Under the pieces are notes generated by a model. That model saw only the letters and a list, made by a program, of their open reading frames with translations, did not search any database and was not told where the DNA came from. From Limnanthes douglasii subsp. nivea (taxonomy: Eukaryota > Streptophyta > Magnoliopsida > Brassicales > Limnanthaceae): a stretch of DNA of 64,000 nucleotides. Position 1 is the stretch's first letter, and each line of letters begins with the position of its first letter. The position numbers were made by a program, and so were the translations under genes. This document shows, piece by piece, positions 1 through 11,940 of this stretch. The stretch spans positions 163,796,813-163,860,812 of the forward strand of contig JAUPFV010000002.1 of assembly GCA_036936605.1 (NCBI GenBank). Direction: 5' to 3'.

Positions 1-330
1 TTCTTCATAGGCGACCTGTCTTCCATATCTGAGGATCCCATTGCGATAAAACGTGATTGGCGTGTATTATTAGTGTCTCTTAGGGAGTAAATCAGCCTAG
101 GATAGTAAGATTTCTCCAATAAAGGCTGAGCGTAAGAAGATGGGGGGTCAGTCGGTATCGAATGCTTATTCTAAGGGTACTTGCCTCCGTATTGAAATGT
201 GTGAATGGAGAATTAGAGCCCTTGGTTTATGGAAGCCTAATATTTCTTCTACCTTCACTTTGGATTTCTCTTGTAGACACAATCAATCGGATAAGGAGTT
301 GTCAACACGACACATGCAACTTCGAATAAT
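1..330 (-). pseudogene. Unidentified conserved reading frame, truncated by window edge
   Basis: On the minus strand a frame with an ATG at 41 (MGSSDME...MKK) runs off the window. Its second copy (ATG at 32343) continues for over 100 codons to about 31940. The frame is also open upstream of the ATG (about 160 to 41), and there the two copies differ mainly by replacements in an otherwise shared protein (IPTDPPSSY, LEK, LIY, RDT, NTRQSRFIAMGSS), which suggests that it was once coding. Stops occur further upstream. I do not recognise the family. It could be a transposon gene or a fragment of a host gene. Confidence 0.35.
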
Positions 331-471
331 TGTTTTATTCTATCATCAGAGAAATGTTTTATGGTCGATATCTCACTAAAAACTGACGGTTTGGCTGGCT
401 AAAGATGAGAGTTTCTCTTTCTATCTCTAAAAATTGTTAAAAAGTAAAGTGATACTCAAAAGAAGAAGGCA

Positions 472-479
472 TATTTATA
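472..479 (-). promoter_or_regulatory. Possible TATA box of the unidentified minus-strand gene
   Basis: TATAAATA on the minus strand, conserved at 32772-32779 in the other copy and followed by CT-rich sequence before the reading frame. Its position fits a core promoter for the frame that runs down to base 1. This is inference from motif and conservation only. Confidence 0.3.
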
Positions 480-672
480 GAAAGTAACGTGAAATCTCAT
501 TGGTTGTCTCACGGACCCAATGAACGGCACCAATGAATGTGAGCTTAGGGAAGTTGAAATGTCATCTTCAACAATTATTTTTTTAGAAAAAGTGAAATTG
601 TTTTCAAAAAACTTAGTACACTTCACCATTCAGAAAGTAGGTCATCAGTCGAATGCTTTAATGACGCGTATA

Positions 673-2997
673 TAAGATGAGAATTACAGCTAGCCATCTC
701 CAAAGTAATAATGATCGAAATTCAGGTTGTCTAATCCCAATGCACTAGGGGTAAGCCCAAAGCACATAAATAATTACATTCAAAACGGCTTCATTATCCG
801 TCAAGGTTATCCATCCAGGATGTATTCGGATTAACGAGTATTGGTGAATTTTGCTAAGTGTTTGTGTGGTTTAATATGAAACAGTTCAAGTTCAAGTCCT
901 CCTAAAGTACCTTCGAACGGACTAAAGGGGCTACCAATAAGGATATAATTATCCAAATCGTGAGTTAGACCATTAAGTTACAACACCAAAATTTATTTTA
1001 TGGTACCAATGTAGTATAGATGTAATAGTAAGGGTATTTAATGTAATAATAGGCTTGCAGTTTCTACATAGGCCTATGGACCATGTAAGCCCGCTAGGCC
1101 AAAAAGTCTATACGACTTTATGAAATTTAATAAAACATTTACTCTCTAAAATATTTTTCGCCTTTTTGACAAGAAATCGAAAGGACGTTTTATGATCTCT
1201 ATTGGGCATTTAGTATACATGAAACATATTGGACTTGATAATTATAATGACCATTGGATTATTGAATGTTCTTTTTGTCCATAATCTCAATAACCAATCT
1301 ATAATCATATCATATCTGAGCCAATTAATAGAGGTCCTGCTCTTAGAGATGCTTTAAAATAAAATATTAGATGTACAAAACAATTGATAATTAAGCTTGA
1401 AACCGTTCTTAGAAAGTTGGATATTAATCTAACATTGCTAGCTAGTTCGGTAACGCTTTATTTCATACTCATGAAAATTTCACCAAAAACTATATTTCCT
1501 CCTTATTTTTTTGAAAGAGTAATATTAACTCAAATTAAATTTGATGATTTGGGTAAAAACTCTCTCTCCTCCTCATTTTTTTGAAGAGTAATATTAACTA
1601 AAAATATAGTTTTGAAAGTTGAGGAGAATATTCTTATTGAATGTCTGTATGGTTTATGATTTGTTGGAAGAACTTTTGTCTTCAACTGACCATCATTTGT
1701 TAATGCTAAGACAGTCTTCTTCTAGCCTTATAAGAAATTAGAATTTATGTTATTAAGTTATGAGACTCCTCGTAGATATTAGTGGAGAAACATCAGGCTC
1801 AGTTGCGTGAACGTTCTACTTTTACGCAAAAATAACTTATATACTCTCTGTAACGAGGTATAAATATCTGAAATCATACGATTCTTCATTTTCATTATGT
1901 CTTTCCTAATCTTGATTTCAATAAATTTGGATTATTGAGCTTAACCGAGATGGTAAGCTAATTTAAGAGCGATTAAGTTAGAGATGAAGTAATAGTGAGA
2001 TGATAACTGGAAAATAAACACTACAATCAATAGTAAAAGATACGTTCATTTTATTTATAGATGTTTGACCTTTATATAGATCGTGTTATAATAAAAATCT
2101 CGGTGACATTATAAGATAATGGATGATATTGCTCTAACTACTAAGATATAAAGTTGAGTGTATGTTCAACTAAATCTGTGTAGAAATACATGTGTGGATA
2201 AGCTGATGGGCCGATTGGTTCAAGATGTATTTTATTCATGATTTCAACTTTCTTTCTTTAAAAACCTATAAAACGAATTCACACTTTACTTCAAATCGAA
2301 TCAATGAAAATGAAAAAATTCGTCCGAACAGACTACAATAGAGGTGTAATCTATTTTTAATATCAATTTAAGATTTATTTCATCAATTTAATTAAAGAAC
2401 ATTAAAAATATTGATAAGAATACCGACTAAGGTTTTCGACATTTTGGGTAAAAATGCGTAGTTGTTAACAACACTTAATTTTGACTTTGAAATTAAGTTT
2501 TGAGAGATACAACTAATTTGGGACCGAAATTAAATGTTATTATACGTTACTTAGCATGTGATTTCGACCCAATTTGTCAAAAATAGATGCTTAAATGCAT
2601 TTAACATCATGTGATTTTGACCCGAAGATTCGAAGTCACCAACATAAAAATATGATTTTTCTTTTAAACTCAGGGCTCATCCGAGAAAACTTAAATTATA
2701 GTTTTTGGAAGTTTTATGCGGAAAGCATAATCACTCACCTACCACTTTATTTAAAGGTTTCTTTCGAGCAAGAAAGTTGAAATAATAATAAGAAAGTATA
2801 AATTATTAATAAATTCAAAAATATTCAATGTACGTAATATTTAAAATGTGAGCATAAACATCGCATATTAGGATATGTGGTAAATTGCAGATGTAATATT
2901 CATTGGATTAAATTAAGGAAAGAAACTATATCGGATGACATATGATAACCTATGATGGGTTTCAAGCTATTATAGATCTATTTTCGCACATCTGATG
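673..2997. repeat. Direct repeat block S2, copy 1 (non-coding)
   Basis: AT-rich block starting at GAGAATTACAGCTAGCC. It recurs at 8466, 32965 and 35724 in the same orientation, about 90% or more alike by eye. I see no convincing gene in it; short open frames here are not conserved between copies. Relative to copy 2 it lacks about 90 bp near 2220 and about 450 bp near 2635, where a small inverted piece is also present. Confidence 0.8.
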
Positions 2998-3240
2998 TTC
3001 ATCAACTTATTTGCGGCAATATGATTCTTTATCTCATAAATTTTTATATTTTTCCTTGAATATGTATCTAGACTTCATCAGCTTATTTGTGGCAATATGA
3101 TTCTTTATCTTCATAAATTTTTATAGTTTGCCTTCAATATGTATGTAGACTTCACCAACTTATTTATGGAAATATGATTCTTTATCTCCATAAATTTTTA
3201 TATTTTGTCTTGAATATGTATCTAGACTTCTCAAGCAGGA
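2998..3240. repeat. Three tandem ~77-bp units
   Basis: Three imperfect copies of a unit containing ATGATTCTTTATC, spaced 76-77 bp (3021, 3097, 3174). The same triplet lies directly upstream of each LINE remnant (11312, 38566), so it was present before the larger duplication. Confidence 0.7.
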
Positions 3241-3600
3241 AACAAAAAAAATCTAGCCTTGAAGCTACATCCAAATTGTGATCGCCTTAAAATTACGCAT
3301 CTTGCTTTTGCGAAGGACTTGATGTTCTTAGCACGAGGTGATGAGCCGTTAATTGAGATTCTTATGAATTTTTATTTAAACATCCTCAAATCTAACATTT
3401 ATATGACTGGAATCTAGACACAAGCAATGAAAAATATCAAACGACACACACATCTTTGGTTTGGAACTTGTTGCAAAAAAACGAATCTCTATGGATTCAA
3501 TGTGTTAACCAAATTTATATGAGATAAACATGTATTTGGGATTGAACGATACACAAGATGAATCGTTGTTATTCAAGATTCCATTGCTATGGAAGACAAA
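3241..3600 (+). pseudogene. LINE (non-LTR retrotransposon) ORF2 remnant, copy 1
   Basis: Translation gives LKLHPNCDRLKITHLAFAKD, then LMFLARGDEPLIEILMNF and KSNIYMTGI before a stop. This is the RT palm region of L1-type plant LINEs, whose usual motif is HPKC..L.ITHL.FADDL; the catalytic FADD is changed to FAKD. About 60 bp later another frame gives LVWNLLQKNESLWIQCVNQ, matching the C-terminal part of the same protein class, so the middle is deleted. Dead fragment, present three times in the window. Confidence 0.7.
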
Positions 3601-5300
3601 CTTCAAAGCCATCACTTTAATAACCAAGTAGTCCATGCAAAGTTACAAGTACTGGGCTATCTACTTTAGTGGCAGATAGTCCATGGACTTTCAAAAGGCT
3701 GGTGATAGTCTCTAGATTATCCAATTTGGATAAAGTTAGATCACTACATTTCCTGATTAATGTAAAATTGCCACATAGCACCATACTTAACAAAAATTTG
3801 TATCACTAATGATCCATCAATTTTAGTTACATTTTAAACATTTGACTAAAATCATTTGCTGGCATTAAGATGATTTAGATAGATTTTGTGTTTGATGTGG
3901 CATTAATTAATTAATTCAACATATTATATTAATCACTTGTCTTTTTTAATTCATAAAAAACATATTCTTCTTCTTCCTCTTTCAGTATTTCTTTCATTGT
4001 GTTTATTTTTATTTTGGAAATAATTTCACTAACTTTCATTCATGTTACTCTAATATAAGACAAACTGTCTTCATTAAGTTCACTAAAATCATTAAAGACA
4101 CACACATTCAATTTTTTTACTCACTAAATATAAAAGCCCATTTTTCAAGTCACCCTACAAACCTAAAATCTTGCAAACTCTACTCTATTTCATAGATAGA
4201 AACAGATCCAGTTCATTTCTAAACTTCTTTCTCATTCCACTCATACGACTCAAATCACTCGGGCTCAGTTTTTACAAACTTATAAAATCTAGTTGGATTT
4301 GGAGTTAGAAAGAACACTGGATCGTTGTTTCCCCATGGGAGATACGTATCCTTTAATTCAATAGTCTTAAAATATTACATACTAAACAGGTTGACAATAA
4401 CTCAAACTTATAATCTTTAGAAACAAAACACTGAACAGAAAAACTATAAAGACGACTGCTCATAGATTATCTTATCCATGTGCTAATAAATCGACTCCAC
4501 GTAAAAGAGCCCTAAAGGCTAACCAAGTGAATGACATAAAATAAGATGTGGTTCTTAATGCGGAGCCGAATATACTAATTGCAGGAGTTTATACTTAAAT
4601 TAAGGAAATATTTAAGGGTTGCACTGTTTAAATTTTTGTATATATATCATACTCATTGGGAAGCTTATTGTGCATATGAAGTGATAAATTTGCGAGATTT
4701 GTGAAACATATAATAAAAAATGTTTTTTTTATTTGTGCTCTGTTTATGTTTATCTTTTAATTTTGATTTTCCTGGTAATTTATTGTTATGCTTGAATTCT
4801 TTCATTTGGATTTTTTTATTATGCACTAAATTAAGACGTTTGCATTTCACGACCAGAGATGGTATTAAGAGCTTGCTTGGTAGATGGTTCTTAGAGAGAT
4901 ATTTTTAGCTTACAACTTAAAAGTGTAGCATTTTAATGGAAAATAAAACCAAACTTTGGATAAAAGATACATGATAGAGACAACACTCATTTTGGACAGT
5001 TCTTCTAATTTGGGTATAACATCCTTAGTGTATATAAAAATCATTGTTTATGTATTCGAAAATAGTAAATAAAGAGCTCACATGAAATGTGTTTCCATTG
5101 TAAGAAAGCTTCCATACAAAAAAGAAAAAAAGAGGCGAGTGACAATTTAAGTCAAAGAACTTGTAAAATTTCTCGGTGACAAGTAAATCTTAGTCAATCA
5201 CATTTCTTGAAAGCCTTCAATTAGGTTATATCAGAATTGGATACTTCAATTCTCAAAGTGGAGAGCTAACTAGAATTGAGGGTTTTTTATGAATTTGATA

Positions 5301-5680
5301 ACATTTTGCTAGAATTAGTACCCATGGAGAACTTTCTCGGTATCTCGGAGGAAATCAAACCCAATTTATCCTCTATCAATCAAGCCTCATTGAAACTTCT
5401 CAAGATAGATTTCACTGAGGATTCCATTTCCGCAATCATGAGACCGGTCTCTTAAAATGTACTAACCCGTCTCTGGATTTGGGGGTTTTTGTGAAATCGA
5501 TTAAATTTCTCCGGAATTAGCACCCACAGAGATTTTACTCAGTATTTTAGAAGAAATCGAACCCATTTTATCGTCTATCTATCAAGCCCCATTCAACCTT
5601 CTAAAGATAGAGTTCACTGAGAGTGCCATCTGCACAATATGAGTCAGATTTCTCCAAATGTACTAATCCCTCAAGGATTC
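5301..5680 (+). repeat. Duplicated exon-like coding unit
   Basis: Two adjacent ~190-bp units translate to related peptides: LAP(M/T)E..L.I.EEI.P.LSSI.QA...LLKI.FTE..I. The repeat also occurs at 40810-41190. The shared protein-level pattern suggests a captured gene containing an exon or domain duplication. I do not recognise the family. Confidence 0.45.
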
Positions 5681-5944
5681 TTGATTTGGTGGACAAAGGA
5701 AATGAACTCGCTAGGTTGAGCAGCAGCTGGTCTAGGAACATAGCTCGATTTGGTGGTGGTCTAGTTGTTGGTGAATAAATGAATTAGGGTTTGCCTAAAC
5801 AAACTAATTATATATCGGGTCTCTGATATTATCAAGAGAGTCGGGTCTCCTGGCCTAAAACTATCTTTATTTGTAAGGAATTTTTCTTTAGGCCAATATT
5901 TTCATATATAGAAGTCTATTAGCCTTAAAAAAACAAAAAAAAGA

Positions 5945-6562
5945 GTAAACCTGAGTCAATCGACTCCAATGGATCTTTCCTAAGTCGGTGTCTTAAACAG
6001 TTGGGGAGAACAATAACAATATCTTTAAGAGTTACTTTGTCTCTTCATTTCAAAGTAGTAAGAGCCCTAACAACTCTATTAGTCACTATATCTCCTCTAA
6101 GTCCACCAACATTCAGTTCAGGACACACATTAGAGATTTTCACTTTCAGGTCACAATCGATCTGCACCTAAGATAGATGACTTCTAGCTGAATCAATTTA
6201 TTATTGGAGCTTCTCCTACTCAACCATATAAATTTCGTGAAACGTTTTTTAGTTTTTATCAAAAATTCTTCTCTCTTCAACGATCTTCACCCTCAGCTCC
6301 ACATATTTTACAGTCCCGACTTGAGCATACATTCCAAATCGTTCAAGAAGTTGCGACCTTAACTCACCGTATTTAGGGTTTCTCGAATCAATTAGAATGA
6401 ACCGTGCCTATGGGAAATCGAAATACTTTTTTTCTTTATGGTGTTCTATTTTAAAGCAACATAATCAATAGTACATCAACTAAATGATCACCTAACATAT
6501 TTAATTCATCAACGTATAAAATTCCACGGTTGGCTTTAGCAAGAAGGCTACGCTAGAACGCA
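5945..6562 (-). pseudogene. CHLI: Fragment of magnesium chelatase subunit I, copy 1
   Basis: Reading the minus strand from about 6562 downward gives, with stops and frame changes, [60 protein letters not shown] and RHRLRKDPLESIDSGL. These match the C-terminal half of the AAA+ subunit ChlI of Mg-chelatase, the chloroplast enzyme that inserts Mg into protoporphyrin IX. The Walker-B-like VDE and the arginine-bearing ERFG segment are visible. The N-terminal half with Walker A is absent and several stops are present, so this is a captured, dead piece inside the TIR element. Confidence 0.85.
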
Positions 6563-6600
6563 TTAACCAAGAAAATACTAACCTTTTGTTTCTCTCTGAG

Positions 6601-6879
6601 CTACCCAGAGACCAAGAACAATGAACGATTCATAGTCTGTTCACCATACACCACTGAAACGATGGTGTTGTCGATGATTATATCCTTCCAAACGGAATAC
6701 AATTCATCGGACCCTGAGAGAGACACGAAATTGGAAGTTTGTTGATGAATGGGTTTTGGGGAGAAGATGCGATTAGTCTCAAGAGTTGGATTTTTTTTGG
6801 AGAGATAAAGGGGCTTGAGGTGGATAGTTGTAATGCAGGCTGGACACCATATCAATTTTTTTTGTGAGTATGGTGTCAT
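6601..6879 (-). pseudogene. Conserved unidentified frame upstream of the CHLI piece
   Basis: A frame of about 80-90 codons, kept open in all three element copies (12683-12937 and 42190-42445), with shared HLKPLYLS, LETNRIFS, KPIHQQTSNF, DELYS and MNRSLFLVSG. It lies just 5' of the CHLI piece on the same strand but does not match the CHLI protein as I know it. It may come from a second captured gene (the N-terminal part is Ser/Thr/Lys-rich, like a transit peptide). Confidence 0.35.
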
Positions 6880-7010
6880 GTGGCAGATTTACATAAATTA
6901 GAAGATTCGGAGGACTAACTTTATTAGACAGTCGAGAGACTACAATAAGACTTTTGAAAGTCCATGGACTATCTGTTACTAAAGTTGATAATGCATGGAC
7001 GAGTATATAG

Positions 7011-8465
7011 TCACCAAAATTGAGTCTAACCTCAAAATCCTCTTTTGACTCATTTTTGAATTTTCCTTGACCTAATTTACTCCAAAATTCTATTTATTTA
7101 CGTAAACTGTCATTAATGAAAAAAATACTAGTATATCATAATCCCACCCGACATCAACACAACCTAAATACCTAACATCACCAAAAATATATCAACCTAT
7201 TCTTTATCGTCTTCAAGTTGTTTTTCATTTTAATCTTGAACTTGTTCTTGACAAGAAAAACTCAATAAACCCCACTCAGCTAAGCTAATTTAGTTAACTT
7301 ACTTAAGATCAAAATCATTTTATTGATAATCTGAAATTTTCGTTAAATCTGGTTCTTGAACAATTATACTTTCCATAAAATCTTAAATTTTAACAAAACA
7401 CAATCAAAATGGAAGAGATATGAATCTACTTGAAGATGCAAAATATAAAATGAGATGTAATTTGTATGGAAAATCTAGTTTTTCCGAAAAAAAGTAAAGA
7501 ACAAACGAAAAATTGTTTCCGGACTAGGTGCAATTATGCACCATGGATTTAGATAGGTTAAATCAATGGTGCCTAGCTACATTTAGGCCGGTTTTACCCA
7601 CTTCTACCATCGGTGTACAGGTACAGAGGACATGGCCCGATGGTGCATGGCTTTCGCAGATATGTTCGAACTTCTAGTGACACTAGTTAGTATGCAGTTC
7701 AATTTTTAATTACTTTTTATATTTTTGTCGATTTGTTTTTACTATTATGAACTTTGTAATTGTAGGATGATGGTTATATACATGAATATAAAGATAATAT
7801 TAAAAATCTTCAAATATCCGATTGATTTAATTTAAATTATTATTTTAAAATTAACTCAAATTCAACCATTTAAATATTAAAAGTGTGTGGGGTTTTTTTT
7901 ATAAGAATACCATGTTAGTTACAGCGAGATCTAGCATATTTATAAGAATTTCAACCATATAAAAACCCAAATTTCACATATCCAGCCTCTTTTCCCTCTT
8001 CCAAAACCCTAAATCTAACTCAGATTTTTGAAAATTTTAGATTCGTCTAATATAACCACACTTACTTATTAAGGTAAGATTTCTCTTTGTCATGGTGAAT
8101 TTTTTTCAATTTAATCTATATTTATAGTGATATTTAGAATTTTATTTTCAGATTTAAAAACTGTTTTTGCTACATTTTTAGTTGTTGTTAGGAGCTATGA
8201 GTATATGTATATTCTTAGTTAGGTTTTGAGATTAAATTTGGTATGCTAATCGGTAGATTAGGCGTACTAAATCATAAAGTTTCGTTTTTCAACTATGGCT
8301 GCTGGAGGAGGTATTTCTACGCACGCTTTCATGTTTGGAAATATTAGATGCACGCAAGAACATGTGTGGATCTGGTATTTCAAGGCACGAAATCGTGCGT
8401 GGAATTACCATATTTACATGCATGGATTGTGCAAAATTGCGCACAAATTCGTTCATGGATACAAG
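7011..8465. repeat. Direct repeat block S3, copy 1
   Basis: Follows the TIR element and ends where S2 copy 2 begins (8466). Similar sequence lies at 13290-14640, 34877-35723 (partial) and 42816-44133. The first ~600 bp show no gene; the last part holds the captured promoter and 5'UTR described next. Confidence 0.75.
7958..8312 (+). promoter_or_regulatory. Captured 5' end of a housekeeping-type gene, copy 1
   Basis: In order: TATAAAAA (7958-7965), a pyrimidine-rich leader with the telo-box AAACCCTAA (8004-8012), a 5'UTR intron donor AAG|GTAAGA (GT at 8074), and ATGGCTGCTGGAGG (8295) followed by GTATTT, which could be a second donor. Telo-boxes near the start site are typical of plant ribosomal-protein and other growth genes. 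In this copy the acceptor reads CAAC, whereas copies at 14614 and 44083 have TTTTTCAG, so it is broken here. The remainder of the gene is absent. Confidence 0.5.
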
Positions 8466-11311
8466 ATGAGAATTACAGCTAGCCATCTCCAAAGTAATAA
8501 TGATCGAAATTCAGGTTGTCTAATCCCAATGCACTTGGGGTAAGCCCAAAGCAAATAAATAATTACATTCAAAACGGCTTCATTATCAGTCAAGGTTATC
8601 CATCCAGGATGTATTCTGATTAACGAGTATTGGTGAATTTTGCTAAGTGTTTGTGTGGTTTAATATGAAACAGTTCCAAGTTCAAGTCCTCCCGAAGTAC
8701 CTTCGAACGGACTAAAAGGACTACCAATAAGGATATAATTATCCAAATCGTGAGTCATACCATTAAGTTACAACACCAAAATTTATTTTATGGTACCAAT
8801 GTAATATAGATGTAATAGTAAGGGTATTTAATGTAATAATAGGCTTGCAGTTTCTACATAGGCCTATGGACCATGTAAACCCGCTATGCCAAAAAAGTCT
8901 ATACGACTTTATGAAATTTAATAAAACATTTACTCTCTAAAATATTTTTTGCCTTTTTTGTCAAGAAATCGAAAGCACGTTTTATGATCTATATTGAGCA
9001 TTTATTATACATGAAACATGTTGGACTTGATAGTTATAATAACCATTGGATTATTGAATGTTCTATTTGTCCATAATCTCAATAACCAATCCATAATCAT
9101 ATCATATCTGAGCCAATTGATAGAGGTCTTGCTCTTAGAGATGCTTTAGAATAAAATATTAGATGTACAAAACAATTGGCAATTAAGCTTGAAACCGTTC
9201 TTAGAAAGTTGGATATTAATCTAACATTGCTAACTAGTTCGGTAACGCTTTAATTCATACTCATGAAAATTTCACCAAAAACTATATTTCCTCCTTATTT
9301 TTTTGAAAGAGTAATATTAACTCAAATTAAATTTAATGATTTGGCTAAAAACTCTCTCTCTCCTCCTCCTTTTTTTGAAGAGTAATATTAACTAATAATA
9401 TAGTTTTGAAAGTTGGGGAGAATATGCTTATTGAATGTCTGTATGGTTTATGATTTGTTGGAAGAACTTTTGTCTTTAACTGACCATCATTTGTTAATGC
9501 TAAGACAGTCTTCTTCGAGCCTATATTAGATTATGAGACTCCTCGTAAGATATTAGTGGAGAAACATCAGGCTTAGTTGCGTGAACGTTCTACTTTTACG
9601 CAAAAATAACTTATATATTCCCTGTAACGAGGTATAAATATCTGAAATCATACGATTCTTCATTTTCATTACGTCTTTCCTAATCTTGATTTCAATAAAT
9701 TTGAATTATTGAGGTTAACCGAGATGGTAAGCTAATTAAAAGCGATTAAGTTAGAGATGAAGTAATAGTGAGGTGATAACTAGAAAATAAACACTACAAT
9801 CAATAGGTAAAAGATACGTTCATTTTATTTATAGATGTTTGACCTTTATATATAGACTGTGTTATAATAAAAATCTCGGTGACATTATAAGATAATGGAT
9901 GATATTTCTCTAACTACTAAGATATATTGTTGAGTGTATGTTCGACTAAATCTGTGTAGATATACATGTGTGGATATGCTGATGGGTCGATTGGTTCAAG
10001 ATACATTAGGTACAACCATGTCAATATGTAATACTTACTCATTTTATTAAATTCATTCATTAATATAAACAATTAATCAATATTTATTTTATTCATGATT
10101 TCAACTTTCGTTCTTTAAAAACCTATAAAAAATTCACACTTTACTTCAAATCGAATCAATGAAAATGAAAAAACTGGTTCGAACAGACTACAATAGAGGT
10201 GTAATCTATTTTTAATATCAATTTAAGATTTATTTCATCAATTTAATAAAAGAACATTAAAAATATTGATAAGAATACCGACTAAGGTTTTCAACATTTT
10301 GGGATAAAATGCGTAGTTGTTAACAACACTTAATTTTGACTTTGAAATTAAGTTTTGAGAGATACAACTAATTTGGGACCGAAATTAGCTGTTATTATAC
10401 GTTACTTAACATGTGGTTTCGACCCAATTTGTCAAAAATAGATGCTTAAATGCATTTAACATCATATAATTTCGAATCTTCATGTCAAAATCACATGATT
10501 TAATCCAATATCTAATTTCACTCAAAGGGGTCGAAATTAGATGTAAACTAGACGTTTTTTTGTGCTCGCTGAACATGCTATTTGTCTTTTCATTTTGATC
10601 TGACAGGTTAAAATACGTTGTTTTGTTAAGTATTTGTGGGTCAATGGGTTGTATGTGCAATATATAGTTGTTTAATAATTGTTTTAGTTGTCAAATTTTA
10701 AAAGTGACTAAAACAAAAATAAAAAAATATGCGCGTATAGAAGATCGCGTGTACACATTCATGACTCATGCACATTAAACTAAACTGGAACTTCAAGAAT
10801 GGATATCACCCACCGTTCGGGAAATGTAATACAAGTTAGCTAGAAGTTTTGACGGTGAATAGAAAAAACATAGATCTACAAGAGTTTGGTTGCGAGAGGT
10901 CTGATAAACAGAGAGAATGACCTACTAAAGATAATATTTAAGAGAAGATCCACCAACATAAAAATGTGATTTTTCTTTTAAACTCAGGGCTCATCCGAGA
11001 AAACTTAAATTATAGTTTCTAGAAGTTTTATGCGGAAATCATAATCACTTACCTACCACTTTATTTAAAGGTTTCTCTCGAGCAAGAAAAATTGAAATAA
11101 TAATAATAAAGTATAAATTATTAAAGAATTCAAAATATCCAATGAACGTAATATTTAAAATGTGAGCATAAACATCGTATATTAGGATATGTGGTAAATT
11201 GCAAATGCAATATTCATTGGATTAAATTAAGGAAAGAAACTATATCGGGTGACATATGATAACCTATGATGGGGTTGAAGCTATCATAGATCTATTTTCG
11301 CACATTTGATG
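8466..11311. repeat. Direct repeat block S2, copy 2
   Basis: Second copy of the block at 673. It contains about 450 bp (roughly 10510-10960) missing from copy 1. Its first 1.7 kb belong to a 2.56-kb stretch (7617-10173) that is identical except for one base to 34877-37433. No gene recognised; minus-strand frame 10406-10660 is also present at 34136 but shows no recognisable family. Confidence 0.8.
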
Positions 11312-11552
11312 TTCATCAACTTATTTGCGGCAATATGATTCTTTATCTCCATAAATTTTTATATTTTTCCTTGAATATATATCTAGACTTCATCAACTTA
11401 TATGTGGCAATATGATTCTTTATCTTCATAAATTTTTATATTTTTCCTTGAATATTATCTAGACTTCACCAACTAATTTATGGAAATATAATTATTTATC
11501 TCTATAAATTTTTATATTTTGTCTTGAATATGTATCTAGACTTCTCAAGCAG
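11312..11552. repeat. Three tandem ~77-bp units, copy 2
   Basis: Same triplet of GCAATATGATTCTTTATC-type units as at 2998, directly upstream of the second LINE remnant. Confidence 0.65.
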
Positions 11553-11925
11553 GAAACAAAAAAAATCTAGCTTTGAAGCTCCATCTAAAATGTGGTCGCC
11601 TTAGAATTAAGCATCTTGCTTTTGCGAAGGACTTGATGTTCTTAGCACGAGGTGATAAGCCGTTCATTCAGATTCTTATGAATTTTTTTATTTAAACATC
11701 CTCAAATCTAACATTTATATGGCTGGAATCTAGACACAAGCAATGAAAAATATCAAATGACACACACATCTTTGGTTTGAAAATCGTTGCAAAAAAATGA
11801 CTCTCTATGGATTCAATGTGTTAACCAAATTTATATGAGATAAACATGTATTTGGGATTGAACGATACACAAGATAACTCGTTGTTATTCAAGATTCTAT
11901 TGCTATTGAAGACAAACTTCAAAGC
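11553..11925 (+). pseudogene. LINE ORF2 remnant, copy 2
   Basis: Same RT fragment as at 3241: SSLKLHLKCGRLRIKHLAFA, KD in place of the catalytic DD, then KSNIYMAGI and a stop, with the C-terminal QKN.SLWIQCVNQIYMR segment further on. It diverges independently from the other two copies. Confidence 0.65.
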
Positions 11926-11940
11926 CATAACTTTAATAAC

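Larger units (their letters stand above)
3624..7010. mobile_element. Pack-MULE-like TIR element carrying a CHLI fragment, copy 1
   Basis: The left end (3624-3800) and the reverse complement of the right end (6870-7010) share a degenerate inverted repeat of roughly 150-170 bp, including GATAGTCCATGGACTTTCAAAA, TAGTCTCT, AAAGTTAG and GCCACAT.ACACCATACT blocks. The interior holds host-gene pieces (CHLI, another conserved frame, a duplicated exon-like unit) and no transposase. Long TIRs plus captured gene pieces are the hallmarks of Pack-MULEs. A clean 9-bp target duplication was not identified, so the superfamily is inferred. Copies lie at 11941 and 39203. Confidence 0.55.

Noticed and set aside
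1384..1584. Short open frames in S2 and in the AT-rich element (also 2595, 15693, 44308)
   Set aside because: Not conserved between duplicate copies and with low-complexity composition; treated as chance frames.
4665..4908. Overlapping opposite frames inside the TIR element
   Set aside because: AT-driven, no family likeness, and altered in the 40240-40500 copy.
8004..8012. Interstitial telomere repeat (AAACCCTAA)
   Set aside because: A single unit in a leader next to a TATA box; better read as a telo-box.
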